This document shows positions 16,687 to 23,670 of a DNA stretch of 64,000 nt, piece after piece. The notes under the pieces are model-generated. The model searched no databases and had not been told where the DNA came from. It saw nothing but the letters and a program-made list of their open reading frames with translations. The DNA is taken from assembly GCA_963666865.1 (NCBI GenBank), contig OY763072.1:4030001-4094000 (forward strand). The letters run 5' to 3'. Position 1 is the first letter of the stretch; each line of letters opens with the position of its first letter. Source of the DNA: Bin87 sp963666865 (GTDB taxonomy: Bacteria > Chloroflexota > Dehalococcoidia > Lucifugimonadales > UBA3495). The translations under genes were made by a program, and so were the position numbers.

Positions 16687-17967
16687 ATGCTCTCTCTCGA
16701 ACAGATTCGCAACGAAACCGACACGGTGCGCGCTGCATTGGTACGCCGCGCCGAGGACGAGGACTGCCTGGACGAAATCCTGGCCCTGGACGCCCGTCGC
16801 CGCGCCGCCATCACCGAGGGCGACGAGCTTCGCGCTCGCCGCAACCAGGTGTCCCGCGAGATCGGGCGCGCCCGCTCCCAGGGCGGCCCGCCGCCGGACG
16901 ACGTGGTCGCCGAGATGCGCCAGGTCGGCCAGCGCATCAGCGCCCTGGAAGACGACGTGCGCGACCTGGACGCCCAGATCAACGACGCCATGTTGGCTCT
17001 GCCCAACCTGCCCGACACCAGCACGCCCGACGGACACGACGAGACCTCCAACATCGTTCTGCGTCACTGGGGTGAACCCACTACGCTGGACTTTGAAGCG
17101 CAACCCCACTGGGACCTGGCCGAGCAACTGGGCATCATCGACTTCCAGCGCGGCGTCAAGCTGTCCGGCAGCCGGTTCTATACCCTGAACGGCTACGGGG
17201 CGCGGCTGGAACGGGCCATCATCTCCTGGATGCTGGACCTGCACGGCGGCGAGCATGGCTACAACGAAGTGGCGCTGCCCATCCTGGTGCGCCGGGAAAT
17301 CATGGAAGGTTCCGGCAACCTGCCCCTCTTCGCCGACAACCTGTACCACGATGAAGAGGACGACCTGTGGTTGATCCCCACGGCAGAGGTGCCGGTAACC
17401 AACCTGCACCGGGACGAAATCCTGTCCGCCGATGAGCTGCCCCTGTACTACGTCGCCCACACGCCCTGCTTCCGCCGCGAGAAAGCCGCCGCCGGCCGCG
17501 ACACCCGGGGCATCAAGCGCGTCCACCAGTTCAATAAGGTGGAGATGTACAAGTTCGTCGCGCCGGAAACGTCATTCGATGAACTGGAATCCCTGCTGGG
17601 CAACGCCGAAACCGTGTGCCAGCGACTGAACCTGCCTTACCGCATCCTGCAGCTCTGCGCCGGCGACATCTCCTTCCCTTCTGCCAAGTCCTACGACATC
17701 GAGGTCTGGGCCGCCGGCTCCCAGGAATGGCTGGAGGTGTCGTCGTGCTCCAACTGCACCGACTTCCAGGCCCGCCGCGCCAACATCCGCTACCGGCCCG
17801 GCGTCGGCGAACGCCCCCGCTTCGTGCACACCCTCAACGGCTCCGGCCTGGCCCTGCCCCGCGTAATCATCGCCATCCTGGAAAACAACCAGCAGCCCGA
17901 CGGCTCGGTGGTAATACCGGAAGCGCTGCGTCCCTATACGGGGTTTGACGTGATACCGGCGGGGTGA
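16687..17967 (+). CDS. serS: seryl-tRNA synthetase
   Basis: A 426-residue SerRS. The N-terminal coiled-coil arm (about residues 1-110) recognises the long variable arm of tRNA-Ser; class II motif 2 is TPCFRREKAAAGRDTRGIKRVHQF (in parts) and motif 3 is LNGSGLALPRVIIAILEN. It charges tRNA-Ser. The 12-bp gap to the upstream Uma2 gene and the overlap with the hsdR start (GTGATG) suggest one transcript. The coiled-coil arm matters for the odd tRNA at 18,257, which lacks a long variable arm. Confidence 0.95.
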   Translation: MLSLEQIRNETDTVRAALVRRAEDEDCLDEILALDARRRAAITEGDELRARRNQVSREIGRARSQGGPPPDDVVAEMRQVGQRISALEDDVRDLDAQINDAMLALPNLPDTSTPDGHDETSNIVLRHWGEPTTLDFEAQPHWDLAEQLGIIDFQRGVKLSGSRFYTLNGYGARLERAIISWMLDLHGGEHGYNEVALPILVRREIMEGSGNLPLFADNLYHDEEDDLWLIPTAEVPVTNLHRDEILSADELPLYYVAHTPCFRREKAAAGRDTRGIKRVHQFNKVEMYKFVAPETSFDELESLLGNAETVCQRLNLPYRILQLCAGDISFPSAKSYDIEVWAAGSQEWLEVSSCSNCTDFQARRANIRYRPGVGERPRFVHTLNGSGLALPRVIIAILENNQQPDGSVVIPEALRPYTGFDVIPAG

Positions 17968-17972
17968 TGGGA

Positions 17973-18123
17973 ATGGCCGAAATGACGCCAGAGGAACGGG
18001 CCAGAGTGATTATTGACCGGCTGCTGGAGCAAGCCGGATGGACGTTTGACGTGGAGGAATACGCGCCGGGGTCGGAACGCTCTGGATTTGCCGACTATAA
18101 ACTTTTCGATAGGGCGGGAACAG
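17973..18123 (+). pseudogene. hsdR: type I restriction subunit HsdR, 5' fragment cut by a transposon
   Basis: The fragment reads MAEMTPEERARVIIDRLLEQAGW and runs to FADYKLFDRAGT, the N-terminal nuclease domain of type I R subunits, up to the Asp of the D...ExK active site. It then meets the transposon end and stops at a TAG inside the inverted repeat (18144-18146). Removing the transposon and one copy of GGAACAG joins codons exactly to the 3' fragment at 23,677, giving DRAGTAIALLEAKP. The 5' end touches the serS stop. Confidence 0.9.
18117..18123. repeat. target-site duplication, left copy
   Basis: GGAACAG directly before the left transposon end; the identical heptamer follows the right end at 23671-23677. 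Confidence 0.85.
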
Positions 18124-18146
18124 GGGGACTACCCGGCCCGCTATAG
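18124..18146 (+). repeat. left terminal inverted repeat of the transposon
   Basis: 23 bp; matches the reverse complement of 23648-23670 at 19 positions. It contributes the TAG that ends the hsdR 5' fragment. Confidence 0.88.
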
Positions 18147-18182
18147 GCGCGACCCGACCGCTGACAGGCCAGCGTTGATGAA

Positions 18183-18206
18183 GCCCCATCGCCCCATCGC
18201 CCCATC
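18183..18206 (+). repeat. three tandem GCCCCATC units
   Basis: An 8-bp unit repeated three times without change, just inside the left end of the transposon. Function unknown; possibly a transposase-binding or slippage tract. Confidence 0.8.
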
Positions 18207-18256
18207 CACAGACACCATCTTATGCTGCTTGGCTCCGGTGTGGTAGGATGGCGCAG

Positions 18257-18329
18257 TACGCCGGGTGGGATTTGAACCCACGACAAACCGCTTAGCAAGC
18301 GGCCACTCTGTCCTCTGAGTTACCGGCGC
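18257..18329 (-). tRNA. tRNA with anticodon GCT but short variable loop (arginine-type body)
   Basis: A complete 73-nt cloverleaf: 7-bp acceptor stem (GCGCCGG with CCGGCGT, one G-T pair), 4-bp D stem, D loop AGAGGACA, anticodon stem GCCGC/GCGGT with loop TTGCTAA, a 5-nt variable loop, and T arm GTGGG-TTCAAAT-CCCAC; discriminator A, no encoded CCA. The anticodon GCT reads serine AGC/AGU codons, yet serine tRNAs have a long variable arm. C35, U36 and A20 are known arginyl-tRNA synthetase determinants, so charging with Arg is possible. It is cargo of the transposon. Confidence 0.85.
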
Positions 18330-18335
18330 ACAACG

Positions 18336-18363
18336 GAGCCGAGCAGGTGCAACTGCTCGGCTC
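18336..18363. other. perfect hairpin beside the tRNA
   Basis: GAGCCGAGCAG / CTGCTCGGCTC with a 6-nt loop, 6 bp from the 5' end of the minus-strand tRNA. Neither side has a T-run. Possibly a terminator-like or processing structure. Confidence 0.7.
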
Positions 18364-18903
18364 AACTGTATCACCAATTTTCCCAGTGCAACAGATTGAC
18401 AGGCTGACATCCCCCTCGCCTTCATGATAAAGATTATCATGGATTTGCATTGTTGGGCGAGCCTACACGGTGGCGAGAAATTGACAAAAGCCGCGGTCAA
18501 TTTTTCCGGTGTCGTGGGCGCGCTACCGTGTATAATGGTTCCAAATAGGACGAATTCGGAAGGCGACGGGGACCTATTTCCCGTCGCCGCCCAGCGAACC
18601 GGCCGCTGCCTAACCAAGCGTTCAGCCCGTTTCCGTCTCCAACATTCCCGGATCGTAACCCCCGGGACACCGCGCTCTGCGCAAAGGAGACAGGCCGTGA
18701 AGAATGCTCCCAGAGACGAAAATCGAACCGCAGCCGGCTCTAATCACCAGTATAGCACACATGTTCGCTCGTCGTCAAGCGGCGGCGAGCAAACGGCACA
18801 CGCTCAGGTCGAGCAAACCCATGAACACCGGGGATTGACACGAAAATTCTGCTGGTGCTGGCCTGTCCATAGAAGAAAACGGGACAGGAGAGAACGGGAA
18901 ATC
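18364..18903. promoter_or_regulatory. leader region of the transposase: palindrome and -10 box, no gene
   Basis: This 540-bp stretch holds a palindrome CATGATAA-AGA-TTATCATG (18423-18441), an inverted repeat TTGAC...GTCAA (18481-18500) and a TATAAT (18531-18536) that could drive the transposase with a long leader. The reading frame is open upstream of the transposase start at 18904 but that part has no recognisable protein character. Confidence 0.45.
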
Positions 18904-19944
18904 ATGATCGAGCAGCACAACGTCAGCATCGGACTAGACGGCGAAATCTATTACAAGGGAGAAGAGCGCCCCGACCGGACGCCTGCGCCGAAGAAGCAGA
19001 CCAAGAAGGAACAACAGGATATCATCAGCATCGATCGGTTCTATCGGGAAATCCCCGACGAGGCCGCTGCCGTCGCTTTCGTCGAAAATCGGCTTTGGGG
19101 CGACACGCCTTATTGTCCGCGTTGTGGCCGGGAGAATGTCTATCGGGTTGAGAGCGGCCGGCCCATGAGCCATCGCTGCCGCGACTGCAATCGATACTTC
19201 AGCGTTCGCATTGGCACGGTCATGGAAGGCACCAACCTGCCATTGAGAAAATGGCTGCTCGCGATCCATCTTATGCACACGGATCGCAAGGGCGTCAGCA
19301 GTGTTCAACTCGCCAAAAGCCTGGACATCGGGCAGCACGCGGCGTGGTTTCTGCAACACCGCATCCGTGAAGCGATGGAAGAAGGCGACCTGATGATGGG
19401 CGAGATAATCCAGGTCGATGAAGCCAATATCGGCGGAAAAGAACGGTGGAAACACGCGGACAAGAAATTGCACAAGCGGTGGCCGGAGGGCAAGATCAAA
19501 GTGATGGGTTTCAAGGAAGACGGCCCGGGCGGTAGAGTCAAGGCGTTCCCGATGTGGCAGGCCGACAATAAAGCGTTGGAGAAAGCGGTACTGGACAACG
19601 TAAAACCCGGCTCCACGGTGTACACCGACAGCCATCCCGCGTACCGAAATCTAGCGAGCCATGGGTTCGATCACGGAACGGTGAACCACGGTGTCGGTGA
19701 GTACGTCAATGGTAAGGTGACCACCAACGGGATCGAGAGCTTTTGGGCGCTTCTAAAAGGAGCGTACCGGGGCACGTACCACTACATCAGTTGGAAGCAC
19801 CTGCATCGCTACGTGAACGAATGCGCCGCCCGCCTCAATGCTGGACAGGGCAATGGCTTCAAGACCATTGGGAAGGTGCTAACCGGTATGCGCGGGAAAA
19901 GGCTAATGTACAAGGACTTGATCGCCAAACTTCCCAGAAGATAA
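18904..19944 (+). CDS. IS1595-family (ISXO2-like) DDE transposase
   Basis: A 346-residue transposase. A zinc ribbon (CPRCGREN, then CRDCNRYFS) occupies residues 75-105; a helix-turn-helix-like segment (VSSVQLAKSLDIGQHAAW) follows; the DDE domain shows Asp in IIQVDEANIGGKERW, Asp in STVYTDSHPAY, and the final acidic residue in TTNGIESFWALLK. The family cuts and pastes elements with inverted ends. ATG 18904 is chosen because similarity begins soon after; the frame is open from 18424. It is intact, so it probably mobilised this element recently. Confidence 0.9.
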   Translation: MIEQHNVSIGLDGEIYYKGEERPDRTPAPKKQTKKEQQDIISIDRFYREIPDEAAAVAFVENRLWGDTPYCPRCGRENVYRVESGRPMSHRCRDCNRYFSVRIGTVMEGTNLPLRKWLLAIHLMHTDRKGVSSVQLAKSLDIGQHAAWFLQHRIREAMEEGDLMMGEIIQVDEANIGGKERWKHADKKLHKRWPEGKIKVMGFKEDGPGGRVKAFPMWQADNKALEKAVLDNVKPGSTVYTDSHPAYRNLASHGFDHGTVNHGVGEYVNGKVTTNGIESFWALLKGAYRGTYHYISWKHLHRYVNECAARLNAGQGNGFKTIGKVLTGMRGKRLMYKDLIAKLPRR

Positions 19945-19979
19945 ACCGTCACCCCAATTGACGGTGCCCGGCGCGGATG

Positions 19980-20010
19980 CCCACAATGGAGATGAACGCA
20001 ACATTGTGGG
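19980..20010. other. 9-bp-arm hairpin after the transposase gene
   Basis: CCCACAATG / CATTGTGGG with a 13-nt loop, between the transposase stop and the next ATG at 20024. It may shield the ribosome-binding region GGGAG (20008-20012) of the next gene, since the right arm overlaps it. Confidence 0.6.
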
Positions 20011-20023
20011 AGAGAGCCGGGAC

Positions 20024-20539
20024 ATGCAAGACGACATCGGAGAGAACATCGGAAGAACGTTGGATACCCTGCTGCGGCCTCGGACGCCACTGCCGGCGTC
20101 TGGCGTTCTCCGGGTGGCCGTGCTGGGTGGCATGAGTGACGCCGCGCGCGATGCCAGTTTGGAGGTCGTGTACACCAATCAGGGCGAGGAAGTGGGCGAC
20201 ATATCAGCCTACGACCAAATCCCGCCGTTCGACATCCTCTCGGTTGGTCTGCCGAGTGCTGAACAGGACGCGGCTTTCGCTTTCGCGCTCCGGTTCCTGC
20301 GCGTCCGTCGCCCGGTGGCGTTCCTGCTGTCGGCGGCGGTACAGGATAGCATCAGGGCGGATTTCCGCCGGGCCGTGGAGACGCGAGCCGGACGGCTGGG
20401 CTACCGTCATAGCCACACGGCTGACGCCTTCATAGTGGGTGCGCTCTGGCCGGAGCCGTTCACTTGGCCCGATGACCTGACCGCAACGGCGGTGTTGGCG
20501 CAGGTGGCGAAGGACGCGATGGTTTACACTGCAAACTGA
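20024..20539 (+). CDS. protein resembling part of a C5-cytosine methyltransferase, no catalytic motif
   Basis: A 171-residue protein. PPFDILSVGLPSAEQD followed by FALRFLRVRRPVAFLLSA parallels motif IV-V of DNA cytosine-5 methyltransferases (D-I/L-L-x-G-G-x-P-C-Q, then F..FLRVLRPKAFLLEN), but the catalytic Pro-Cys is Pro-Ser. Only a segment of the fold is present, with an N-terminal VLRVAVLGGMSD. It is probably catalytically dead or a distant relative with another role. GGGAG lies 11 nt before ATG 20024. The resemblance is my reading from motif spacing and is not certain. Confidence 0.5.
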   Translation: MQDDIGENIGRTLDTLLRPRTPLPASGVLRVAVLGGMSDAARDASLEVVYTNQGEEVGDISAYDQIPPFDILSVGLPSAEQDAAFAFALRFLRVRRPVAFLLSAAVQDSIRADFRRAVETRAGRLGYRHSHTADAFIVGALWPEPFTWPDDLTATAVLAQVAKDAMVYTAN

Positions 20540-20598
20540 AGCAGGATATTGACACGCCCCGGCACCGGTTTTTTCTGGATCATGCGTGTGTGGGGGTG

Positions 20599-20633
20599 GT
20601 CGGCCCTACCTGCTCCCAGCAGGTGGGGCCGAC
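20599..20633. terminator. 16-bp hairpin after the micropeptide
   Basis: GTCGGCCC-T-ACCTGCT / AGCAGGT-G-GGGCCGAC with a CCC loop; the central T-G can wobble-pair, so the stem is continuous. It begins two bases after the micropeptide stop on the minus strand. There is no T-run on either side, so it may stabilise RNA more than terminate. Confidence 0.6.
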
Positions 20634-20634
20634 G

Positions 20635-20694
20635 TTACTGGCCAGGACCGGCGTTGTATAGTGCTCGCAGCTCTTCTGCCAATTGCTTGTCCAT
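20635..20694 (-). CDS. predicted 19-residue micropeptide
   Basis: Minus-strand ATG at 20694 encodes MDKQLAEELRALYNAGPGQ and stops at TAA 20635. GGAGGGAGGTGATAACCAG directly precedes the ATG, a near-complete match to the anti-Shine-Dalgarno sequence and the strongest ribosome-binding site in the window. A stable hairpin follows the stop. The peptide is amphipathic and helical. It may be a leader peptide or a small regulator or toxin; no homologue is recognised. Confidence 0.5.
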   Translation of the reverse strand: MDKQLAEELRALYNAGPGQ

Positions 20695-20763
20695 CTGGTT
20701 ATCACCTCCCTCCTTGCCGCGGGGCGACTTACAAAACCTGTTGACAATCTGCTGCCAAGCCAA

Positions 20764-20854
20764 TAGGCTTCGGCCTAACGGGCCAGCCCCTGACGAATAG
20801 GCAGGGGCTGGTAAACTTTAATTGTCGGGATGTCGAAATCCCGCAGGGATTTCG
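20764..20854. other. cluster of three hairpins, possible structured RNA
   Basis: TAGGC-TTCG-GCCTA (20764-20777, UUCG-type tetraloop), CCAGCCCCTG / CAGGGGCTGG (20783-20811) and CGAAATCCC-GCA-GGGATTTCG (20834-20854) lie in a row with no gene. On the minus strand they would form the leader of the micropeptide; on the plus strand they could end the methyltransferase-like transcript. Which strand is used is unknown. Confidence 0.5.
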
Positions 20855-21013
20855 ATAATTTCATTCCGTGGAGTAAGCAAAGATGGAGGCGAGGGCACAA
20901 CCAGCCGTTCAAGTTCGCATTACCCAAGGGCATTTGTCTGCCGACCCTAGGGTCGTAACAGGGAAAACCAACCGGACAATCACGATTCGCAATGGCAAGG
21001 AGAAAACCCGCAC

Positions 21014-21415
21014 ATGGAAGTTGATTTCGCGTTCCTGTGTGACTACGCTGACGCATCGGGGAAGTTGACCGCCGTCGGCATTGGTTTTGACCAGATCTTT
21101 GCGCCTCAGGTTCCTTGTACGCATGGCCTTATGCACGTCGTGGCGCAATTGCGGGCCAGCGTTGCAGAAGAGGGAACAAAGCAACTGACGCTGCGGTTCC
21201 TTGATGCTGACGGTGCAGATGTCATTCCGGCTTTTTCGGCAGACATTGAGGTGCGAAGTCCTGTCCCCGGTTCAGAGGCTACAGCTCGATTTAACTGCGG
21301 GCTTCCTAATGTCACCTTTGAGAAGTACGGCGATTACGCTATACACATCCTCATCGATGGCAACGAGATGCAGCGTATCCCGTTCGCGGTGGTTAGTCCA
21401 CCGTCCACCGGCTAG
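21014..21415 (+). CDS. DUF6941 family protein
   Basis: A 133-residue protein that begins MEVDFAFLCDYADASGKLTAVGIGFDQIF, which I recognise (given in the family's usual form MEVDFALLCDYAE) as the DUF6941 family, and ends with GDYAIHILIDGNEMQRIPFAVV, a beta-rich immunoglobulin-like pattern. Function is unknown. AGGAG lies about 13 nt before the ATG, a rather long spacing. A clear terminator follows the stop. Confidence 0.7.
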   Translation: MEVDFAFLCDYADASGKLTAVGIGFDQIFAPQVPCTHGLMHVVAQLRASVAEEGTKQLTLRFLDADGADVIPAFSADIEVRSPVPGSEATARFNCGLPNVTFEKYGDYAIHILIDGNEMQRIPFAVVSPPSTG

Positions 21416-21444
21416 GCATACCTTTCGGTCGCCTTTGACACCGA

Positions 21445-21469
21445 CCCTGCTGTTTTCAGCAGGGCTTTT
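21445..21469 (+). terminator. rho-independent terminator after the DUF6941 gene
   Basis: CCCTGCTG-TTTT-CAGCAGGG followed by CTTTT, 30 bp after the stop codon. Confidence 0.8.
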
Positions 21470-21680
21470 CATTGTCCATCCGAGTTTTGCAAGTCCACCG
21501 GTAAATGAGGCGATTTTGCAGGCGACTTGCCGTTCCCACCGTTTTGCAGTGGCTCGCCGCGATTTCCCGATACCGCGGGATAGCGGCCACTGCCATTTTA
21601 GTACATGCGTCGGCAAACATCTGGTAGCGTCCCGATTTAGCGCCGTTCCGGGGTTCTCCCCTCGTCAGCGCGGCGTCAGC

Positions 21681-21714
21681 GGGCCGGAGCTTCGTACTCC
21701 GGCCCACCTTTTTT
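21681..21714 (+). terminator. rho-independent terminator
   Basis: GGGCCGGAG-CTTCGTA-CTCCGGCCC followed by ACCTTTTTT. No gene is recognised directly before it on the plus strand, so an untranslated transcript between 21470 and 21680 is possible. Confidence 0.75.
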
Positions 21715-21823
21715 CCTTGATTATTCGCTACCGTGATAATTGACACCCTGTTGGCAGGGTGTATAGTGGCAATTGCCACAGTCCAATTCACTTGGCCTGC
21801 CCCGTTCTGTTCGGGGCATCGGC

Positions 21824-22015
21824 ATGGACATCATCCATGCAGTTGGCACGTTCGTGCCTCCTTGCGGTGTCTATGCCAGTGAGTTGGAGACTGTGGCAGG
21901 TAGCCAATTTCTGTGTGGCCGCAAGGGGGTTCCACACGAGCGCTACCGGAATGGGTTACAAAAAGGTGCGCCCCGACGACGGCAATCGCCGGAGCGCGTC
22001 TGGCAAGTCCTTTAG
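21824..22015 (+). CDS. possible 63-residue protein, unrecognised
   Basis: An ORF reading MDIIHAVGTFVPPCGVYA, then GSQFLCGRKGVPHERYRNG, basic at its end. No ribosome-binding site is seen. The segment TGGCCGCAAGGGGGTTCCACA (about 21917-21937) recurs almost unchanged before the secreted-protein gene at 22,481-22,500, so part of this region may be non-coding. The rest of 21470-22209 shows nothing else coding, apart from the terminator at 21681 and a small palindrome GTGGCAATTGCCAC near 21766. Confidence 0.25.
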   Translation: MDIIHAVGTFVPPCGVYASELETVAGSQFLCGRKGVPHERYRNGLQKGAPRRRQSPERVWQVL

Positions 22016-22209
22016 GGAGGAACTCGCCAGAGGGCCGTAAAAACCCGCCGGTAATCTTACCAGCGCCGCCTCTGTTTCGATAGTGCCCTCCCGCCGGATT
22101 TGCCGGTGTGGGGGGGATTTTGCTTGTCGGTCTGGGCTGGGCATCTGTCCCTCTGTACTACCAGGAAAAAGCGTGGGCACCGTCCGCGTCAAGATACGGA
22201 GAGAAATTT

Positions 22210-22398
22210 ATGCCTGAGTACGTTCAAAACACGGCAACCAAAAAGGTGCATCAAGCAAACTGTCCACACCGGGGGCGACCTTTACGTCGCATTGGATCAT
22301 ATTGGAGCATAGAAATCGCCTCTATTGAGGCGGAGAGCCGGGATGGTGTGGTGCCGCCTACTTGCGACCATTGCGATGATGCTGAACGCCGTCGGTGA
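22210..22398 (+). CDS. small cysteine/histidine protein, probably metal-binding
   Basis: A 62-residue protein, MPEYVQNTATKKVHQANCPH at the start and VVPPTCDHCDDAERRR at the end. The VHxxxCPH...CxxC spacing resembles the zinc site of the Ada N-terminal or related sensor domains. GGAGA lies 7 nt before the ATG. No function is assigned; it is transposon cargo. Confidence 0.55.
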   Translation: MPEYVQNTATKKVHQANCPHRGRPLRRIGSYWSIEIASIEAESRDGVVPPTCDHCDDAERRR

Positions 22399-22501
22399 TT
22401 GTGCCGAATATCGTCAATGATTTGATGAACTCGCTACGGTCGGTCACGGGTCGGGCGACCGTAACAAGAAGCCATCCTATGGCCGCAAGGGGGGTGCCAC
22501 A

Positions 22502-23389
22502 ATGAGGTTCTTGCGATCTTACAGGCCGGCCCTGGTGCTAGTCGGTTTTGCCTTGCTGGCGGCGCTGGCCTGCGCGTCTGCCGCGGAGCCTCAGAATTCG
22601 TTCGTGCCCGGCATATCGCCAACCGTCACCCCGCACTTCAACCCCCAGGGCACGCCCAGCAGACCCATCTCGATCACGCCGGACTTGCCGGACGGCTGGC
22701 GCTGGCAATATGCTGGAGATTGGAACCGTGGCGCACTCATGCGCGACGCATGGTTCCTACTTGGAATTGATGGCGTGTGGGTCGGTGCTATCCACCACTC
22801 CGCCGGTAACGATTGCTGGTTCATAGTTTCCTTACGCGGCGGAGAGTATCACCAATTTGACGAATGTCATCTACGGGATGATGCCGGCAGAGAGGCGGTA
22901 AAACTGTTGGCGACGGATGCAGATTTCAAGGCGACAAGACCGCCCACCCCAACCCCCGCGCCAACGTTCCCTCCTACGCCGACGCCCGACCTGACCACTC
23001 TGGCGGGGCGTTACCAAGCGGCCGGTCAAGAGTTGCACCACGAGAGATCGGTCCATAACCGGGGCGTCGTCGTGCGTTGGGCGGACGGCAGTCATTGGGA
23101 GGACGGCGTATCCCACGAACTGCCCGACCTGCCCCTGGACACCACTCAGAAACAGAGGGAAGGCATGACCTGCATCCAGGCCGAAGCGTTGGAGGCGGCC
23201 ACGTTCCCCAACGACATGGCTGACCGTAGCAATTGGCAGGTGCAGCCCAACGCCGCCGAGATCGCTGAGGAATGGGAACGACGGCATTCCGAGATCTTGT
23301 GGGGACCCGATGATGAATTGGCTGTCGAGCGATTACGGCAGGACCCTTTTACCGACTGGTGCGGGCAGATGATGCAGCCGGCACGCTGA
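22502..23389 (+). CDS. secreted protein with signal peptide and Pro/Thr linker
   Basis: A 295-residue protein. Residues 1-27 form a signal peptide (RSYRPALVLVGFALLAALACASA); the Cys could be lipidated but LALAC-type lipobox match is imperfect. A Trp-rich domain follows (DGWRWQYAGDWNRG, GVWVGAIHHSAGNDCWF), then a linker of PTPTPAPTFPPTPTPD near residue 150, then an acidic C-terminal domain. It is likely exported and surface-tethered. GGGGGGTGCCACA precedes the ATG. Function unknown; transposon cargo. Confidence 0.65.
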   Translation: MRFLRSYRPALVLVGFALLAALACASAAEPQNSFVPGISPTVTPHFNPQGTPSRPISITPDLPDGWRWQYAGDWNRGALMRDAWFLLGIDGVWVGAIHHSAGNDCWFIVSLRGGEYHQFDECHLRDDAGREAVKLLATDADFKATRPPTPTPAPTFPPTPTPDLTTLAGRYQAAGQELHHERSVHNRGVVVRWADGSHWEDGVSHELPDLPLDTTQKQREGMTCIQAEALEAATFPNDMADRSNWQVQPNAAEIAEEWERRHSEILWGPDDELAVERLRQDPFTDWCGQMMQPAR

Positions 23390-23501
23390 CGCGGTGCGTT
23401 CCAAACGCAACCTCCAAGAGGCGGTTGGGTCTGCGGTCATTGTGCTCAAATTGAAGCGCTGGGGATTGTGTCGCGCTCTGCGCTAGTGTACCGTGATCGA
23501 G

Positions 23502-23592
23502 TGGGGAGTACGGGATTCGAACCCGTGGAGCCCGTGTCGGCGAGCTCACTCGATCCTAAGTCAAGCGCAATCGACCTCTCTGCCAACTCCCC
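23502..23592 (-). tRNA. tRNA-Leu (anticodon TAG)
   Basis: A 91-nt tRNA with acceptor GGGGAGT/ACTCCCC, anticodon stem CTTGA/TCGAG with loop CTTAGGA (anticodon TAG), a long variable arm as expected for leucine, T arm ACGGG-TTCGAAT-CCCGT and discriminator A; no encoded CCA. It lies 56 bp inside the right end of the transposon, so it is mobile cargo, unlike normal chromosomal tRNA genes. Confidence 0.92.
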
Positions 23593-23647
23593 ACCACTCA
23601 TTCTAAGCAAATCGCAATCCATCCCGTCAACAAACCATTTGGGGCGG

Positions 23648-23670
23648 CTATAGCGGGGCAGATAATCCCC
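23648..23670 (-). repeat. right terminal inverted repeat of the transposon
   Basis: Pairs with 18124-18146. Followed directly by the GGAACAG target duplication (23671-23677). Confidence 0.88.

Larger units (their letters stand above)
18124..23670. mobile_element. 5,547-bp transposon inserted in hsdR
   Basis: The element is bounded by 23-bp inverted repeats (18124-18146 and 23648-23670; 19 of 23 positions match; both begin GGGGA and end CGCTATAG reading inward) and flanked by the 7-bp direct repeat GGAACAG. Precise removal restores the hsdR frame. It carries an IS1595-like transposase, a methyltransferase-like protein, a DUF6941 protein, a small cysteine-rich protein, a secreted protein, a predicted micropeptide and two tRNA genes. 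Which family generated these ends is inferred from the only transposase inside; IS1595-type elements with cargo are known. Confidence 0.9.

Noticed and set aside
18424..18903. N-terminal extension of the transposase frame
   Set aside because: The residues have no transposase-like character, and the region holds palindromes and a -10 box instead.
20549..20800. Plus-strand ORF of 83 codons in the transposon
   Set aside because: It crosses several stable hairpins and is antisense to the micropeptide with its strong ribosome-binding site.
18124..23670. Prophage or integrative conjugative element
   Set aside because: No integrase, phage structural or conjugation genes are present; the ends are short inverted repeats with a small target duplication, as in a transposon.
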